Assembly: GCA_934754505.1 (NCBI GenBank)
Contig: CAKVIE010000020.1
Span: forward strand, 1-43,227
Length of the DNA stretch: 43,227 bases
Source of the DNA: an uncultured Candidatus Melainabacteria bacterium
GTDB taxonomy: Bacteria > Cyanobacteriota > Vampirovibrionia > Gastranaerophilales > Gastranaerophilaceae
Direction of reading: 5' to 3'
Below are positions 6,011 through 14,170 of the stretch, one piece after another; position 1 is the stretch's first letter, and every line of letters starts with the position of its first letter. The notes beneath the pieces were generated by a model. The model saw nothing but the letters and a program-made list of their open reading frames with translations, ran no database searches and was not told the DNA's origin. Position numbers and translations under genes: made by a program.

Positions 6011-7666
6011 ATGGTTGTTGATTTTATAAAAAAACATTCGGAAATGCTCACATTCATTGGGCTTTGTTTAATTTTATATTTCATTTATTTCTTTGGAATA
6101 GGCAGTTATCCTTTAATGGATATCGACGAAACCCGTTATGCATCAATGGCTCATGACATGCTTCGCTCTAAAGATTTCATGACTTTATATTTGAATGGTG
6201 AATATTTCTTTGAAAAACCGCCTTTATATTTTTGGTTAGAATGCTTGTCATTCGGACTGTTTGGTAAAGTTAACGAATTTACGGTTCGTTTTCCTGTATC
6301 CATGCTCGGATTTTTAAGTTCATGCCTCTTATTTTTTATCGGCAAAAAAAATATCTCAACAAAATTCGGATTTGTTTCGGCTTTAGTTCTTGCAACTTCT
6401 GCTGAATTTTTTATTTTATCGAAATTTGCAATTCTTGATATTGTTCTCGCCTTTTGCACAACATTTTCTGTATTTTTCGGATTTATGACTTTATTTTGTT
6501 CAGAAAATAATAAAAAGTGGTTTTGGTGGTTATTTTATATTTTTTCGGCTCTTGCTGTTTTGGCAAAAGGTATTCCCGGATTTGTAATTCCTTTCGGAAC
6601 AATGTTTTTTGTTTATATTGCAGCTAAAAAATTCAAAGAGCTTTTCAAACCGATATTTTTTATCCCCGGAACAATATTATTTTTAGCAATAGTGCTTCCT
6701 TGGCATTTTTTAATGTTAGAAAAGCATGACCCGCTGTTTTTCAACGAATATATTATAAAACACCACATTGCAAGATTTACAACCTCGGCTGATTTAGGCA
6801 GAAAGCAGCCTGTTTATTTCTTTGTTTTAACGATTTTATGGGGTTTTTTCCCATGGATTGTACCGTTTATTGCAACTTGCAAAGATTGGATTTCAAAAAT
6901 TGTTACTGTATTTAAAAACGGTTTTGATTTCAATAAATTTGACAATACACAAAAATTCGTTACAGTTAATGCGATTGCAACGATTTTCATTCTTGCATTT
7001 TTCTCGATTTCAAGCACAAAATTAATAACATATATTTTACCGATATATCCGTTTTTAACATGTATAACTGCAGCTGTTTTATTAAACTACGAGAAACCCG
7101 AAAATTCTAAAAACAGAGTATTAACAGCTCTTTTAGCAATTATGGGAATAATATTTTTTGCAGCAGGCTGTGTGTTGCCTTTTGCAAAACAATTATTACA
7201 AAATGATTTTGCACAATATACGACTGTTTTGCTGCCGTTTGCACCTGCGATGATAATAGGCGGTATTTGTATAACAATTTGTTCGATAAAAGATTTAAGA
7301 AAAGAACTGTTTTTTGTAATTGTTCTTTTTATAACGGCATTGTCAGCGGTCGGAGTTCCTGCTGCATTCAAATTTGACTATGTATTTGGTCAAAATGACT
7401 TAATGAAATTTGCAAATAGAGCAAAAGTTCAAAATGAAACTCTCGCTTCTTTCGGATTTGGACGAAGATTTTCCTTAAATTATTATTATCAAAAACACGT
7501 TATATACGAACAATTTCCATTGTATGACAAACTTCAAAACTTGTTAAACGATGATAATACCGTAATTGTAATAAAAAACATTGATGTTGAAGAATATAGC
7601 AAACATGCCGATTTCAAAATAATTGACCAGGGTGTAAAATATTCATTAATCAAAAAGGGTAACTGA
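6011..7666 (+). CDS. ArnT/PMT-like membrane glycosyltransferase (GT83)
   Basis: The 551-residue protein has about eleven to thirteen membrane segments and the family's first periplasmic loop with D39-E40 (DIDETRYA), then EKPPLYFW. Such enzymes transfer a sugar from undecaprenyl phosphate onto lipid A or another envelope acceptor on the outer face of the inner membrane. A soluble C-terminal tail (about 460-551) is present, as in ArnT. AGAGG precedes the ATG, and a TATAAT lies at 5985-5990. The stop overlaps the next start (TGATG), so it is coupled to a YdjC-type deacetylase. No arnABC genes are visible, so the donor sugar need not be aminoarabinose. Confidence 0.87.
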   Translation: MVVDFIKKHSEMLTFIGLCLILYFIYFFGIGSYPLMDIDETRYASMAHDMLRSKDFMTLYLNGEYFFEKPPLYFWLECLSFGLFGKVNEFTVRFPVSMLGFLSSCLLFFIGKKNISTKFGFVSALVLATSAEFFILSKFAILDIVLAFCTTFSVFFGFMTLFCSENNKKWFWWLFYIFSALAVLAKGIPGFVIPFGTMFFVYIAAKKFKELFKPIFFIPGTILFLAIVLPWHFLMLEKHDPLFFNEYIIKHHIARFTTSADLGRKQPVYFFVLTILWGFFPWIVPFIATCKDWISKIVTVFKNGFDFNKFDNTQKFVTVNAIATIFILAFFSISSTKLITYILPIYPFLTCITAAVLLNYEKPENSKNRVLTALLAIMGIIFFAAGCVLPFAKQLLQNDFAQYTTVLLPFAPAMIIGGICITICSIKDLRKELFFVIVLFITALSAVGVPAAFKFDYVFGQNDLMKFANRAKVQNETLASFGFGRRFSLNYYYQKHVIYEQFPLYDKLQNLLNDDNTVIVIKNIDVEEYSKHADFKIIDQGVKYSLIKKGN

Positions 7667-8502
7667 TGAAATTAATTATAAATGCAGACGATTTTGGAAT
7701 GAGCAAAACGGTCAATGAGGCGATTATTGACGGATATAAAAACGGAATACTTTCGAGTACCTGCATAATGGCAAACATGCCCGCCTTTGAGCATGCGGTA
7801 AAAAGCCTTGAAAGAATGCCTGACATCGGACTTGGCATTCATTTGAACATAATCGAGCGAAAGACAATGTTGCAGCAGGCTTCACGAGAAAACGACAGTA
7901 AATTGTATGACAAAGACGGAAAATTTAATAACGGCTTTTTGCAAATGATTATAAAGTCGTTTGATGATGATTTTATGGTAGAAGTAGAACATGAATTTCG
8001 TAAACAAATAGAAACCGTTTTGAAATATGCAAAACCGGATCATATTGATTCACATGTTCATACACATGCCATTCCCAAAATTTTTGAGTTGGTATGTAAA
8101 TTGGCAAAAGAATACGGCATTCCTCGTATAAGAACACAGTTTGAATACCCTTATTCGGCTAAAAATCATAAGGATTGGTTTAATCCCCAATATTATATTA
8201 ACTTGATAAAAATATGTATTTTGAATGTTTTCACCGTCATAAACCGTGGAACGCTTTATAAATACGGACTTAAATCAAATGATAGAGTCATCGGTGTCGG
8301 ATATACGGGCATGATGGATAAAGATACAATTTTAAGCGGAATAGAGGCTTCTAAAGACTGTGATTGCGTGCTTGAAGTTATTTGCCACCCTGATTTAAAC
8401 GAGGAGAGAAATTCTAATCGAAAAGAATATTCGGCTGTGACAGATAAAGAGTTGCAAGAAAAGATAAAAGAGTATAATGTAATTACATATAGAGAATTAT
8501 AA
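7666..8502 (+). CDS. YdjC/ChbG family carbohydrate deacetylase
   Basis: The 278-residue protein has the family start KLIINADDFGMS with D8-D9, then GIHLN (H59) and DHIDSHVHTH (H126-H134). These are the metal-binding positions of ChbG/YdjC deacetylases that remove N-acetyl groups from chito-oligosaccharides or other amino sugars. It has no signal peptide and is probably cytoplasmic. One-base overlap with the upstream glycosyltransferase suggests that it acts on the lipid-linked sugar before transfer, as ArnD does in the aminoarabinose pathway, but from a different family; this pairing is an inference. Confidence 0.88.
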   Translation: MKLIINADDFGMSKTVNEAIIDGYKNGILSSTCIMANMPAFEHAVKSLERMPDIGLGIHLNIIERKTMLQQASRENDSKLYDKDGKFNNGFLQMIIKSFDDDFMVEVEHEFRKQIETVLKYAKPDHIDSHVHTHAIPKIFELVCKLAKEYGIPRIRTQFEYPYSAKNHKDWFNPQYYINLIKICILNVFTVINRGTLYKYGLKSNDRVIGVGYTGMMDKDTILSGIEASKDCDCVLEVICHPDLNEERNSNRKEYSAVTDKELQEKIKEYNVITYREL

Positions 8503-8523
8503 AAACTTGGAAAGGATAGAAAA

Positions 8524-8721
8524 ATGTATAGAGTATTGATAGAAACAGCGACGACATTTTCACCGAAATTGATAGGCGAATTTGAGGATTTAGACGAAGC
8601 AGAAGCAAAAGCATTTGAAGCAAAAAAAGAAGATCCTACAACAACATTTGTAATAGAAGAAACAAACGGCGGTTTCAACAGCTATGGCGAGCTTTTGACA
8701 ACAGAAATCGAACGAGGATAG
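8524..8721 (+). CDS. Small acidic protein of unknown function
   Basis: The 65-residue protein has AAAGGA seven bases before its ATG and starts 21 bases after the deacetylase stop, so it probably belongs to that operon. It reads as a short beta-alpha-beta unit (YRVLIETAT, then EDLDEAEAKAFEAKKED, then TTTFVIEET) with no signal peptide, cysteines or membrane segment. I do not recognise a named family. Confidence 0.7.
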   Translation: MYRVLIETATTFSPKLIGEFEDLDEAEAKAFEAKKEDPTTTFVIEETNGGFNSYGELLTTEIERG

Positions 8722-8740
8722 AAATTTTCAAAACAAAGTC

Positions 8741-8771
8741 TTGACTGAAAAAATTCAGCGAATATTATAAT
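8741..8771 (+). promoter_or_regulatory. Promoter of the structured RNA / tRNA-Phe unit
   Basis: TTGACT at 8741-8746 is followed by TATTAT at 8763 (16-bp spacer) overlapping TATAAT at 8766-8771. Transcription should begin near 8775-8778, at the first base of the hairpin-rich region. Confidence 0.55.
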
Positions 8772-8774
8772 AAT

Positions 8775-9062
8775 ATGGAACGGACGGAGTTCGTTCAGGT
8801 AAGTGGTAAGGAATGTGAAGCAATCTGCAAAGCAGAGGGCGGAGCAAAACCTCAAAAAGAGGTCAACGTAAGAAACGTTAAAGGTAGCAAATCAAGGTTT
8901 GTTACAGAGGCAGTTAAAAGAGCCAAAGATTAAAAACAAATCGTAAGCCGCAAGGCGATAAGATAATCGGGGTGAGGGTGTCGCAAGACAAAGTAAACCC
9001 CGAGGGCGAAAGCTCTAATACAGCTAAATTAGAGTTAGTAACAAAAGAGTAAAGATACTCAA
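8775..9062 (+). ncRNA. Candidate structured noncoding RNA upstream of tRNA-Phe
   Basis: About 290 bases hold at least ten local hairpins, several closed by GNRA loops. Stems by inspection include GAACG/CGTTC, CTGC/GCAG around 8831, CCTC/GAGG, AACGT/ACGTT, GTAGCAAA/TTTGTTAC, GCC-GCAA-GGC, CGGGGT/ACCCCG enclosing TGTC-GCAA-GACA, GC-GAAA-GC, CTCTAAT/ATTAGAG and GAGTA/TACTC. The sequence is purine-rich between stems. A consensus-like promoter ends just before it and tRNA-Phe follows 21 bases after it, so they probably share a transcript ending at 9195. I could not match it to RNase P RNA, tmRNA, SRP RNA, 6S RNA or a known riboswitch. A 52-codon open frame crosses its first half but has no ribosome site. 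Confidence 0.55.
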
Positions 9063-9083
9063 GAAAATTTAATAAAGGTGTTC

Positions 9084-9159
9084 GCCGCGTTAGCTCAGTT
9101 GGTAGAGCAAGGGACTGAAAATCCCTGTGTCCTTGGTTCGATTCCGAGACGCGGCACCA
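9084..9159 (+). tRNA. tRNA-Phe (anticodon GAA)
   Basis: The 76-nt cloverleaf has acceptor GCCGCGT paired to ACGCGGC and D arm AGCTCAGTTGGTAGAGC. The anticodon stem AGGGA/TCCCT has loop CTGAAAA (anticodon GAA), the T arm contains GGTTCGATTCC, and the discriminator is A with CCA encoded. Confidence 0.97.
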
Positions 9160-9168
9160 CTTTAAAAG

Positions 9169-9195
9169 CCACTCACAGAGTGGTTTTTTGTTTTT
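9169..9195 (+). terminator. Terminator after tRNA-Phe
   Basis: CCACTC (9169-9174) pairs with GAGTGG (9178-9183) across a 3-nt loop, followed by six T and a second T-run. Confidence 0.85.
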
Positions 9196-9562
9196 CTTGG
9201 AGTTTATATTACGCAATTAACGATATTTGACCATTTTGCAAATATTATTCCTCTTATTTTTGCTGTTCAAAAATAAGTCAAATAAATTGAATTTTCATGT
9301 TACAATTTTATAAAAAAGGATTTTGTATTGGAATATTAGAAATCTAATATATTTTTATTACATCTATCATTTCTAATTATGTTACTTAATAATATTAATG
9401 TATTTCCTTAATTTTATTCTTGTAATTCATTGATATTAAAGAAAAAAGTCAGATTTTAAAATTCTCCAAAATATACCCAAGTGGCTAATTGTATGAAATT
9501 TTTTCTAAAGCTATATTTATAATATCTTTTTCATACTTCCAACTATTCTTAATTCCAGACAT

Positions 9563-9587
9563 GAGCGAGTAAAATCGCTCTTTTTTT
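9563..9587 (+). terminator. Orphan Rho-independent terminator in a gene-free stretch
   Basis: GAGCGA (9563-9568) pairs with TCGCTC (9575-9580), followed by seven T. The region 9196-9685 has no open frame I can support. Besides this hairpin it holds an 8-bp palindrome near 9334-9351 and a TATAAT-like box near 9517. A short transcript of about 50 nt starting near 9530 would end here, but no convincing -35 was found. Confidence 0.6.
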
Positions 9588-9654
9588 ACCAAATTTCACT
9601 TGCAAGAACAACAAAAATCCTCGAAACAGCTAAATTCAATTTTTTATTAACCAA

Positions 9655-9680
9655 AAATAAGGGCTGTAAAAACAGCCCTC
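9655..9680 (-). terminator. Terminator of the CMD-cupin gene
   Basis: GGGCTGT and ACAGCCC form a 7-bp stem with a 4-nt loop, followed on the minus strand by TTATTTTT. It starts 5 bases after the gene's stop. Confidence 0.8.
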
Positions 9681-9685
9681 AAAAA

Positions 9686-10516
9686 TTATTTCAATTTATT
9701 ATATTCTGCGTCAGTAACGGGTTCAAGCCATTCGTTAGAAGTTTCTTCGCCGTCAACTTCCACAGCAATATGAGAAAACCAACTATCGGGAGCTGCACCG
9801 TGCCAATGTTTTACACCTGCAGGAATATTAACAACATCTCCAACATTTAGCTCTTGAGGAGCTTTTCCAAAATCTTGATAATAGCCTCTGCCGCCTATTG
9901 CAATCAAGATTTGTCCACCGCCTGATTTTGTGTGATGAATATGCCAATTATTTCTGCACTTCGGTTCAAATGTAACATTTACCATTCTGACTTGGCTTGA
10001 TGAAATAGGATAAAGATAACTTTTTCCGATAAAATATTTCGCATAAGCCGTATTTTCGCTGCCTATCGGAAACATTAAAGTTTTTTCATATTTGTCTTTT
10101 TCGCTCAAATTTTTATCTGCATTATCGTCTGCCCAAACTTCTTTAGCAAGATTGAAAGTTGCCCAAGCCTTTGGCCAGCCTGCATAAAAAGCACAATGCG
10201 TAATTATTGAAGCTATTTCAGATTTTGTAACTCCATTATTTTTTGCCGTTTGAAGATGATATTTTATAGAATTATCCGTAATTCCTTGCGACATAAGGGA
10301 TACTACCGTAATTATCGAACGTGTTTTTAAATCAATATCAGTATTATTCCAATTTTCACCGAAAAGCACATCATCATTAAAATGAGCAAATTCCGGAGCA
10401 AAATTTCCCAGTTGAGTTCGACCTGCAGTTTGAACTGTTTTTTTCATTGGTTGTGACCCCTTTTGATTAACTTTTGCCGATACAACACCGTTTGTAAAAA
10501 ACAACATAATTAACAA
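9686..10516 (-). CDS. Carboxymuconolactone decarboxylase-like plus cupin protein, probably exported
   Basis: The protein joins a CMD/AhpD-like helical domain (about residues 35-125, with CAFYAGWPKAWATFNLAKEVW) to a C-terminal cupin (about 175-255, with WHIHH, then a Gln, then GVKHWHG as likely metal ligands). Similar fusions occur in gut bacteria, often annotated as redox or decarboxylase proteins of unclear substrate. The start is uncertain. From the TTG at 10516 the reading begins MLIMLFFTNGVVSA, half of a signal peptide. Upstream in frame, an ATT at 10541-10543 after AAGGG would give MKKRKIISILLIMLFFTNGVVSA, a complete one. An internal ATG (codon 24) with AAAAGGGG would give a cytoplasmic form. 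Confidence 0.82.
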   Translation of the reverse strand: MLIMLFFTNGVVSAKVNQKGSQPMKKTVQTAGRTQLGNFAPEFAHFNDDVLFGENWNNTDIDLKTRSIITVVSLMSQGITDNSIKYHLQTAKNNGVTKSEIASIITHCAFYAGWPKAWATFNLAKEVWADDNADKNLSEKDKYEKTLMFPIGSENTAYAKYFIGKSYLYPISSSQVRMVNVTFEPKCRNNWHIHHTKSGGGQILIAIGGRGYYQDFGKAPQELNVGDVVNIPAGVKHWHGAAPDSWFSHIAVEVDGEETSNEWLEPVTDAEYNKLK

Positions 10517-10610
10517 AATACTTATAATTTTTCTTTTCTTAATTATCCCTTTTTGAAAAAAATTATACTATTTTTTATTTTATTTGAAAATATTTAATTA
10601 TTTAAAAGTT

Positions 10611-11399
10611 TTATACATCTTGACGATTTTTAAAGAAATTCGTACTCAAAATATCTTTAATAACAGGTGCTGAAAGTGAACTTCTCATTGATTTATACAA
10701 GAAATTTGAAACAAAAATCATCAATGGTGAAAAATACTTCTTTTGAACTTCCGCTCGTTCGTTTTTGTGTCTTTCTTTGTTTTTCGGGTTAGATGAAGCT
10801 CCCTCTCCGTCTGCAAAGACAGTTATCGGCATATCAAGGTATTTGCAGCTTGCTTTAAATTTTACCAAAGCTCTTATTACCCAGTCATAATCTGCAACTA
10901 TACGATATTTTGTGTCAAAATTACCGACTTTTTCAAATAATTTTTTTGATGCAAAAATTGCAGGGTGAAAAAGCATTCCGCCGCACAAATAAACGTAATT
11001 CACATTATTCTGTCTGCGGTTGTTCAATTTTCCCGTAGATTTTTCAAGAAAGACCAAATCGCCGTAATACAAAGCCTTTCCGTCATTCATTTTTTCGGCT
11101 GCGAGTTTCAAGACATTTTCATGTAAAAATACGTCATCGGCATTCAAAAATACGATATAATCCCCCGAAGCATTTGCAATACCTTTATTCATGGCATCAT
11201 AAATTCCGCCGTCTTTTTCAGAAACAACTTTTGTTATTTTATCTTGGTATTTATTTACGATTTCAAGTGTTTTATCATTTGAAGCACCATCTATTATTAT
11301 ATATTCAAAATCGTCAAATGTTTGCGACACAACACTTTGAATGGTTTTTTCTATAACTTTTTCAGAATTATAACAAACTGTCACGACCGATATTTTCAT
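10611..11399 (-). CDS. Family 2 glycosyltransferase (polysaccharide synthesis)
   Basis: The 262-residue GT-A enzyme has the nucleotide-sugar binding start SVVTVCYNSEKVIEKTIQSV, DGASNDKT (residues about 38-45), SEKDGGIYDAMNKG and the metal-binding NADD. These are typical of WcaA/WbbD-like O-antigen or capsule transferases that use UDP- or GDP-sugars at the inner membrane. There is no membrane segment. It is the last gene of the leftward gmd-fcl cluster, 39 bases after the hydrolase gene. The linkage made cannot be told from the sequence. Confidence 0.9.
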   Translation of the reverse strand: MKISVVTVCYNSEKVIEKTIQSVVSQTFDDFEYIIIDGASNDKTLEIVNKYQDKITKVVSEKDGGIYDAMNKGIANASGDYIVFLNADDVFLHENVLKLAAEKMNDGKALYYGDLVFLEKSTGKLNNRRQNNVNYVYLCGGMLFHPAIFASKKLFEKVGNFDTKYRIVADYDWVIRALVKFKASCKYLDMPITVFADGEGASSNPKNKERHKNERAEVQKKYFSPLMIFVSNFLYKSMRSSLSAPVIKDILSTNFFKNRQDV

Positions 11400-11438
11400 T
11401 GAAAAATCCTTTACATCTTTTTATCTATTTTACCACAA

Positions 11439-12299
11439 TTATTTTATGACAAGTTCGTAAAAATCTTTTCGTAAAAAGAAAAGCGGATATTTTTTTATAT
11501 AGTCAAAAACCCTGAGCAAATAAGTTCCCCAACCCCAGTTTTCACGGGCAAAAAGGTATTCGCTTACAACATCTGCTGTACTATATTTGAAAATTTTCAT
11601 CAACTTATTTTTATCGGAATTCAAAAGTTTTTTTATCAATCTCTTATTTATCGGAACTCCGTGAACATCAGACTTTATCGGCAAAAAATGAACATTTTCA
11701 AAATCTTTAACCAACGAACTGTTGTAAATATCCCATTCGCTACCGTTTGGATAGACAAAAAACACCGACACATCTGACTTTGCATACTCTGTCGCATCAA
11801 AAACTTCTTTTGCTTTCAACTTTTCCTCAAGATTTTCCGTATCAGACTTATAAGTTTTAAGCATCGGGCTAAAAGCAATTGTAAACTCGGCATTTAAAAG
11901 TTTACCGAGAGCTATCGCCGCCATTCCGCCTGATGACGAGCCGATTGTGATAATTTTATAGCCCTGTGTTTCTTTTTTTATCATATCCGCAATTTTTTCA
12001 AGGGAATTTAACTCATTATCATTAATTCCGAATTGGTAAAATCTTTTTGAAATATCTCGGATAAAAATATGTTTTTCTGCGTAAGGAAAGCGATTCATAT
12101 ACCATTCAAAATTATTTTTTTCAACTATGCTTTTTTGAAAACATTCAGCTATATCTTCTCGAAAAACGCCATTGCTTGAACAATAAATTGCTGCGTATTT
12201 ATCCTCTTTACAACTGATAACACTATTAGTTGTAATTAAAAAATTGTCTTTATGGAATTGTTCATCAATGAGTTTTTGAAGATTATTTTCCCAAGGCAT
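11439..12299 (-). CDS. Alpha/beta-hydrolase-like protein of the polysaccharide cluster
   Basis: The 286-residue protein has a nucleophile elbow GSSSGG (residues 120-125, Ser122 as likely nucleophile) after strand KIITI, and a late His (SDVHGVP) that could complete a triad. No signal peptide is present. I chose the ATG at 12299 because GGAGAAG precedes it and the start lies within the last 17 bases of the upstream gene. A start at 12386 would overlap that gene by 104 bases. Hydrolases of this kind occur in O-antigen and capsule clusters, where they may trim acyl groups or act on modified sugars; the substrate is unknown. Confidence 0.7.
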   Translation of the reverse strand: MPWENNLQKLIDEQFHKDNFLITTNSVISCKEDKYAAIYCSSNGVFREDIAECFQKSIVEKNNFEWYMNRFPYAEKHIFIRDISKRFYQFGINDNELNSLEKIADMIKKETQGYKIITIGSSSGGMAAIALGKLLNAEFTIAFSPMLKTYKSDTENLEEKLKAKEVFDATEYAKSDVSVFFVYPNGSEWDIYNSSLVKDFENVHFLPIKSDVHGVPINKRLIKKLLNSDKNKLMKIFKYSTADVVSEYLFARENWGWGTYLLRVFDYIKKYPLFFLRKDFYELVIK

Positions 12300-13110
12300 T
12301 TTCTTCTCCAAGCCTGATAAACGGCTCCCAAAATTCATAATCGTATTTTTGAAAAGCGTGGCATAAAAACGGTAAATTTTTGCCATTCATTTCGTAAAGT
12401 CTTTTGGGTTGATTTTCAAAAGCAAATTTCAATGCAATTTCCGCCTCAGGAATTTTGAAATCAGGTACTATGATTTTAGCATATTTTGCTATATAAAAAT
12501 CCTCGTTTAATTTCGTTCCGAATTTAATCGGAATAACGAACTGCGACAAGTATTTACAGAAATTGACAGGAATATTTAAAATATTTGAAATCATTTTGTG
12601 CTTTTTATTTTCTTCGGCAATCGCCGAATATGGCTGGATAAAATGGGGATTTTCAAACAATTTAATGTGTTTTTTTACATTACGAAGTGACATTCCGCCA
12701 TTTCCGACCTCTTTCAACATTTTTGAATTTTTATCAGCTTTTTCAAAACCTTCAAACCAAGGTGCACCGATGTAGTCATAACCTTGTTCGCACCAAAATT
12801 CAAGCTCATCTTTGAACACCCAACCGTCAGGTTGGTAAATCAAAATATATTCAAAATCCTCAAAACGCTTATAAAAATTGACGTCTAAACATAAACGGCT
12901 ATACGATTTTACACTTTTAAAATTTTTATCTTCAAATCGTTCAAATCGATTAGTTAAAAACTTATACTCCGACACATCAAGACTTTGAGGACAAACAACA
13001 ATTATTTTGTGATTATCCAAAATTCTCTTGCATTGTATCAAAGAAGCTTTTTCAGCCTTTGTCGGATATTTTGCATATATTGGAATTACTACCGCAGCTT
13101 TTTCCGTCAT
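12283..13110 (-). CDS. DUF5672 family protein (probable glycosyltransferase-like)
   Basis: The 275-residue protein has the features of DUF5672: LIYQPDGWVF (about 93-102), then WCEQGYDYIGAPW, then VGNGGMSLRN, with FYIAKYAK near residue 210. The D-x-W and GNGG motifs resemble GT-A transferases and the family is usually found in polysaccharide loci. The ATG overlaps the fcl stop (ATGA), so it is translationally coupled, and it overlaps the hydrolase gene by 17 bases. Transfer of fucose or a neighbouring sugar is plausible from context but not shown. Confidence 0.75.
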   Translation of the reverse strand: MTEKAAVVIPIYAKYPTKAEKASLIQCKRILDNHKIIVVCPQSLDVSEYKFLTNRFERFEDKNFKSVKSYSRLCLDVNFYKRFEDFEYILIYQPDGWVFKDELEFWCEQGYDYIGAPWFEGFEKADKNSKMLKEVGNGGMSLRNVKKHIKLFENPHFIQPYSAIAEENKKHKMISNILNIPVNFCKYLSQFVIPIKFGTKLNEDFYIAKYAKIIVPDFKIPEAEIALKFAFENQPKRLYEMNGKNLPFLCHAFQKYDYEFWEPFIRLGEENALGK

Positions 13111-14168
13111 AATGAGCAATACCAGTCATAAGTAGCTTTAATGCCTTGTCTTAAATCAATTTTAGGACTCCAGCCGAGAGCCTTGATTTTGGTTGCATCC
13201 ATTAATTTTCTCGGCGTTCCGTTAGGTTTCGTCTTATCGTAAGTTATTTCGCCTTTGAAGCCGATAATGTCTTTTACAATATCAAATAATTCTTTAAGCT
13301 GAATATCCGTTCCATCTGTTACGTTCACAAGCTCGCCGATTTCATCGGCATCTTTGTTGTCCATTAAGTAAAAAGATGCATCTGCCAAATCATCAGAGGA
13401 CATCATTTCTCTGAACACCGAACCGTCACCCCAAAGTACGACGTGGTCTTTATATGCACCTAATTTGTTTAAAACTTCTTCAACTTCGGCATTGTTATTA
13501 TAATCAAAGCTGTCATCAAGCCCGTTTCCGAGCTTATATCGTTTTAAATCTTTTTTAATCGCATCAAAATCACCGTTTGCAAGTAATTTAGCAAGGTGAA
13601 ATCTTCTCATAATCATTGGCAAAAGGTGTGCTGTTTCCATATTGAAATTATCGCCTATTCCATATTGGTTTGTCGGCATAAGCGAGATAAAGTTTGTTCC
13701 GTATTGTTTATTGTAATAATAACAAAGTTTTATTGCTGCAATTTTTGCAAGTGCATAAGCTTCGTTTGTTTTTTCAAGCGGTGCAGACAAAAGGCAGTCT
13801 TCAGCCATTTTATCGGGAACTATTCTCGGATAAATACAGCTTGAGCCTAAATTCAAGAGCTTTTTAGCTCCAAATTTGTATGCAGCATGAATAACATTTG
13901 TTGAAATCATTAAATTTTGATAGATGAAATCTGCAGGATATGTTGAATTTGCCATAATACCGCCGACTTTTGCCGCTGCCAAAAGTACATAATCGGGTTT
14001 TTCTTCTTCAAAAAATTTTTCAACGTCTGCTTGATTAATCAAATTCAACTCTTTTGAAGAACGGGTTACAATGTTTGTAAAGCCCTCTTTTTTAAAACGT
14101 CTTAACAGTGCAGAACCTACTAATCCGTTGTGCCCTGCGATATATACTTTTGCATTTCTATCTAACAT
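13107..14168 (-). CDS. fcl: GDP-L-fucose synthase
   Basis: The 353-residue NADP-dependent epimerase/reductase has the Rossmann start VYIAGHNGLVGSALLRRF and the Ser of NLGSSCIYPR. The YALAK motif (YxxxK) supplies the catalytic Tyr and Lys. It converts GDP-4-keto-6-deoxymannose, the product of Gmd encoded just upstream, to GDP-L-fucose. It is longer than the E. coli enzyme (321) because of an insertion of about 35 residues (FDAIKKDLKRYKLGNGLDDS onward), as in the longer Bacteroides-type enzymes. Only two bases separate it from the gmd stop. It shares an operon with three downstream polysaccharide genes. Confidence 0.95.
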   Translation of the reverse strand: MLDRNAKVYIAGHNGLVGSALLRRFKKEGFTNIVTRSSKELNLINQADVEKFFEEEKPDYVLLAAAKVGGIMANSTYPADFIYQNLMISTNVIHAAYKFGAKKLLNLGSSCIYPRIVPDKMAEDCLLSAPLEKTNEAYALAKIAAIKLCYYYNKQYGTNFISLMPTNQYGIGDNFNMETAHLLPMIMRRFHLAKLLANGDFDAIKKDLKRYKLGNGLDDSFDYNNNAEVEEVLNKLGAYKDHVVLWGDGSVFREMMSSDDLADASFYLMDNKDADEIGELVNVTDGTDIQLKELFDIVKDIIGFKGEITYDKTKPNGTPRKLMDATKIKALGWSPKIDLRQGIKATYDWYCSL

Positions 14169-14170
14169 TT

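Noticed and set aside
8775..8933. 52-codon open frame starting ATG GAA CGG, overlapping the hairpin-rich RNA
   Set aside because: The ATG lies a few bases after the -10 box with no ribosome site, and the same bases form consecutive hairpins. Structure explains the region better than a leaderless peptide.
8914..9216. Minus-strand 100-codon frame crossing tRNA-Phe
   Set aside because: It is an antisense reading of the tRNA and the structured RNA, with no start site or protein-like composition.
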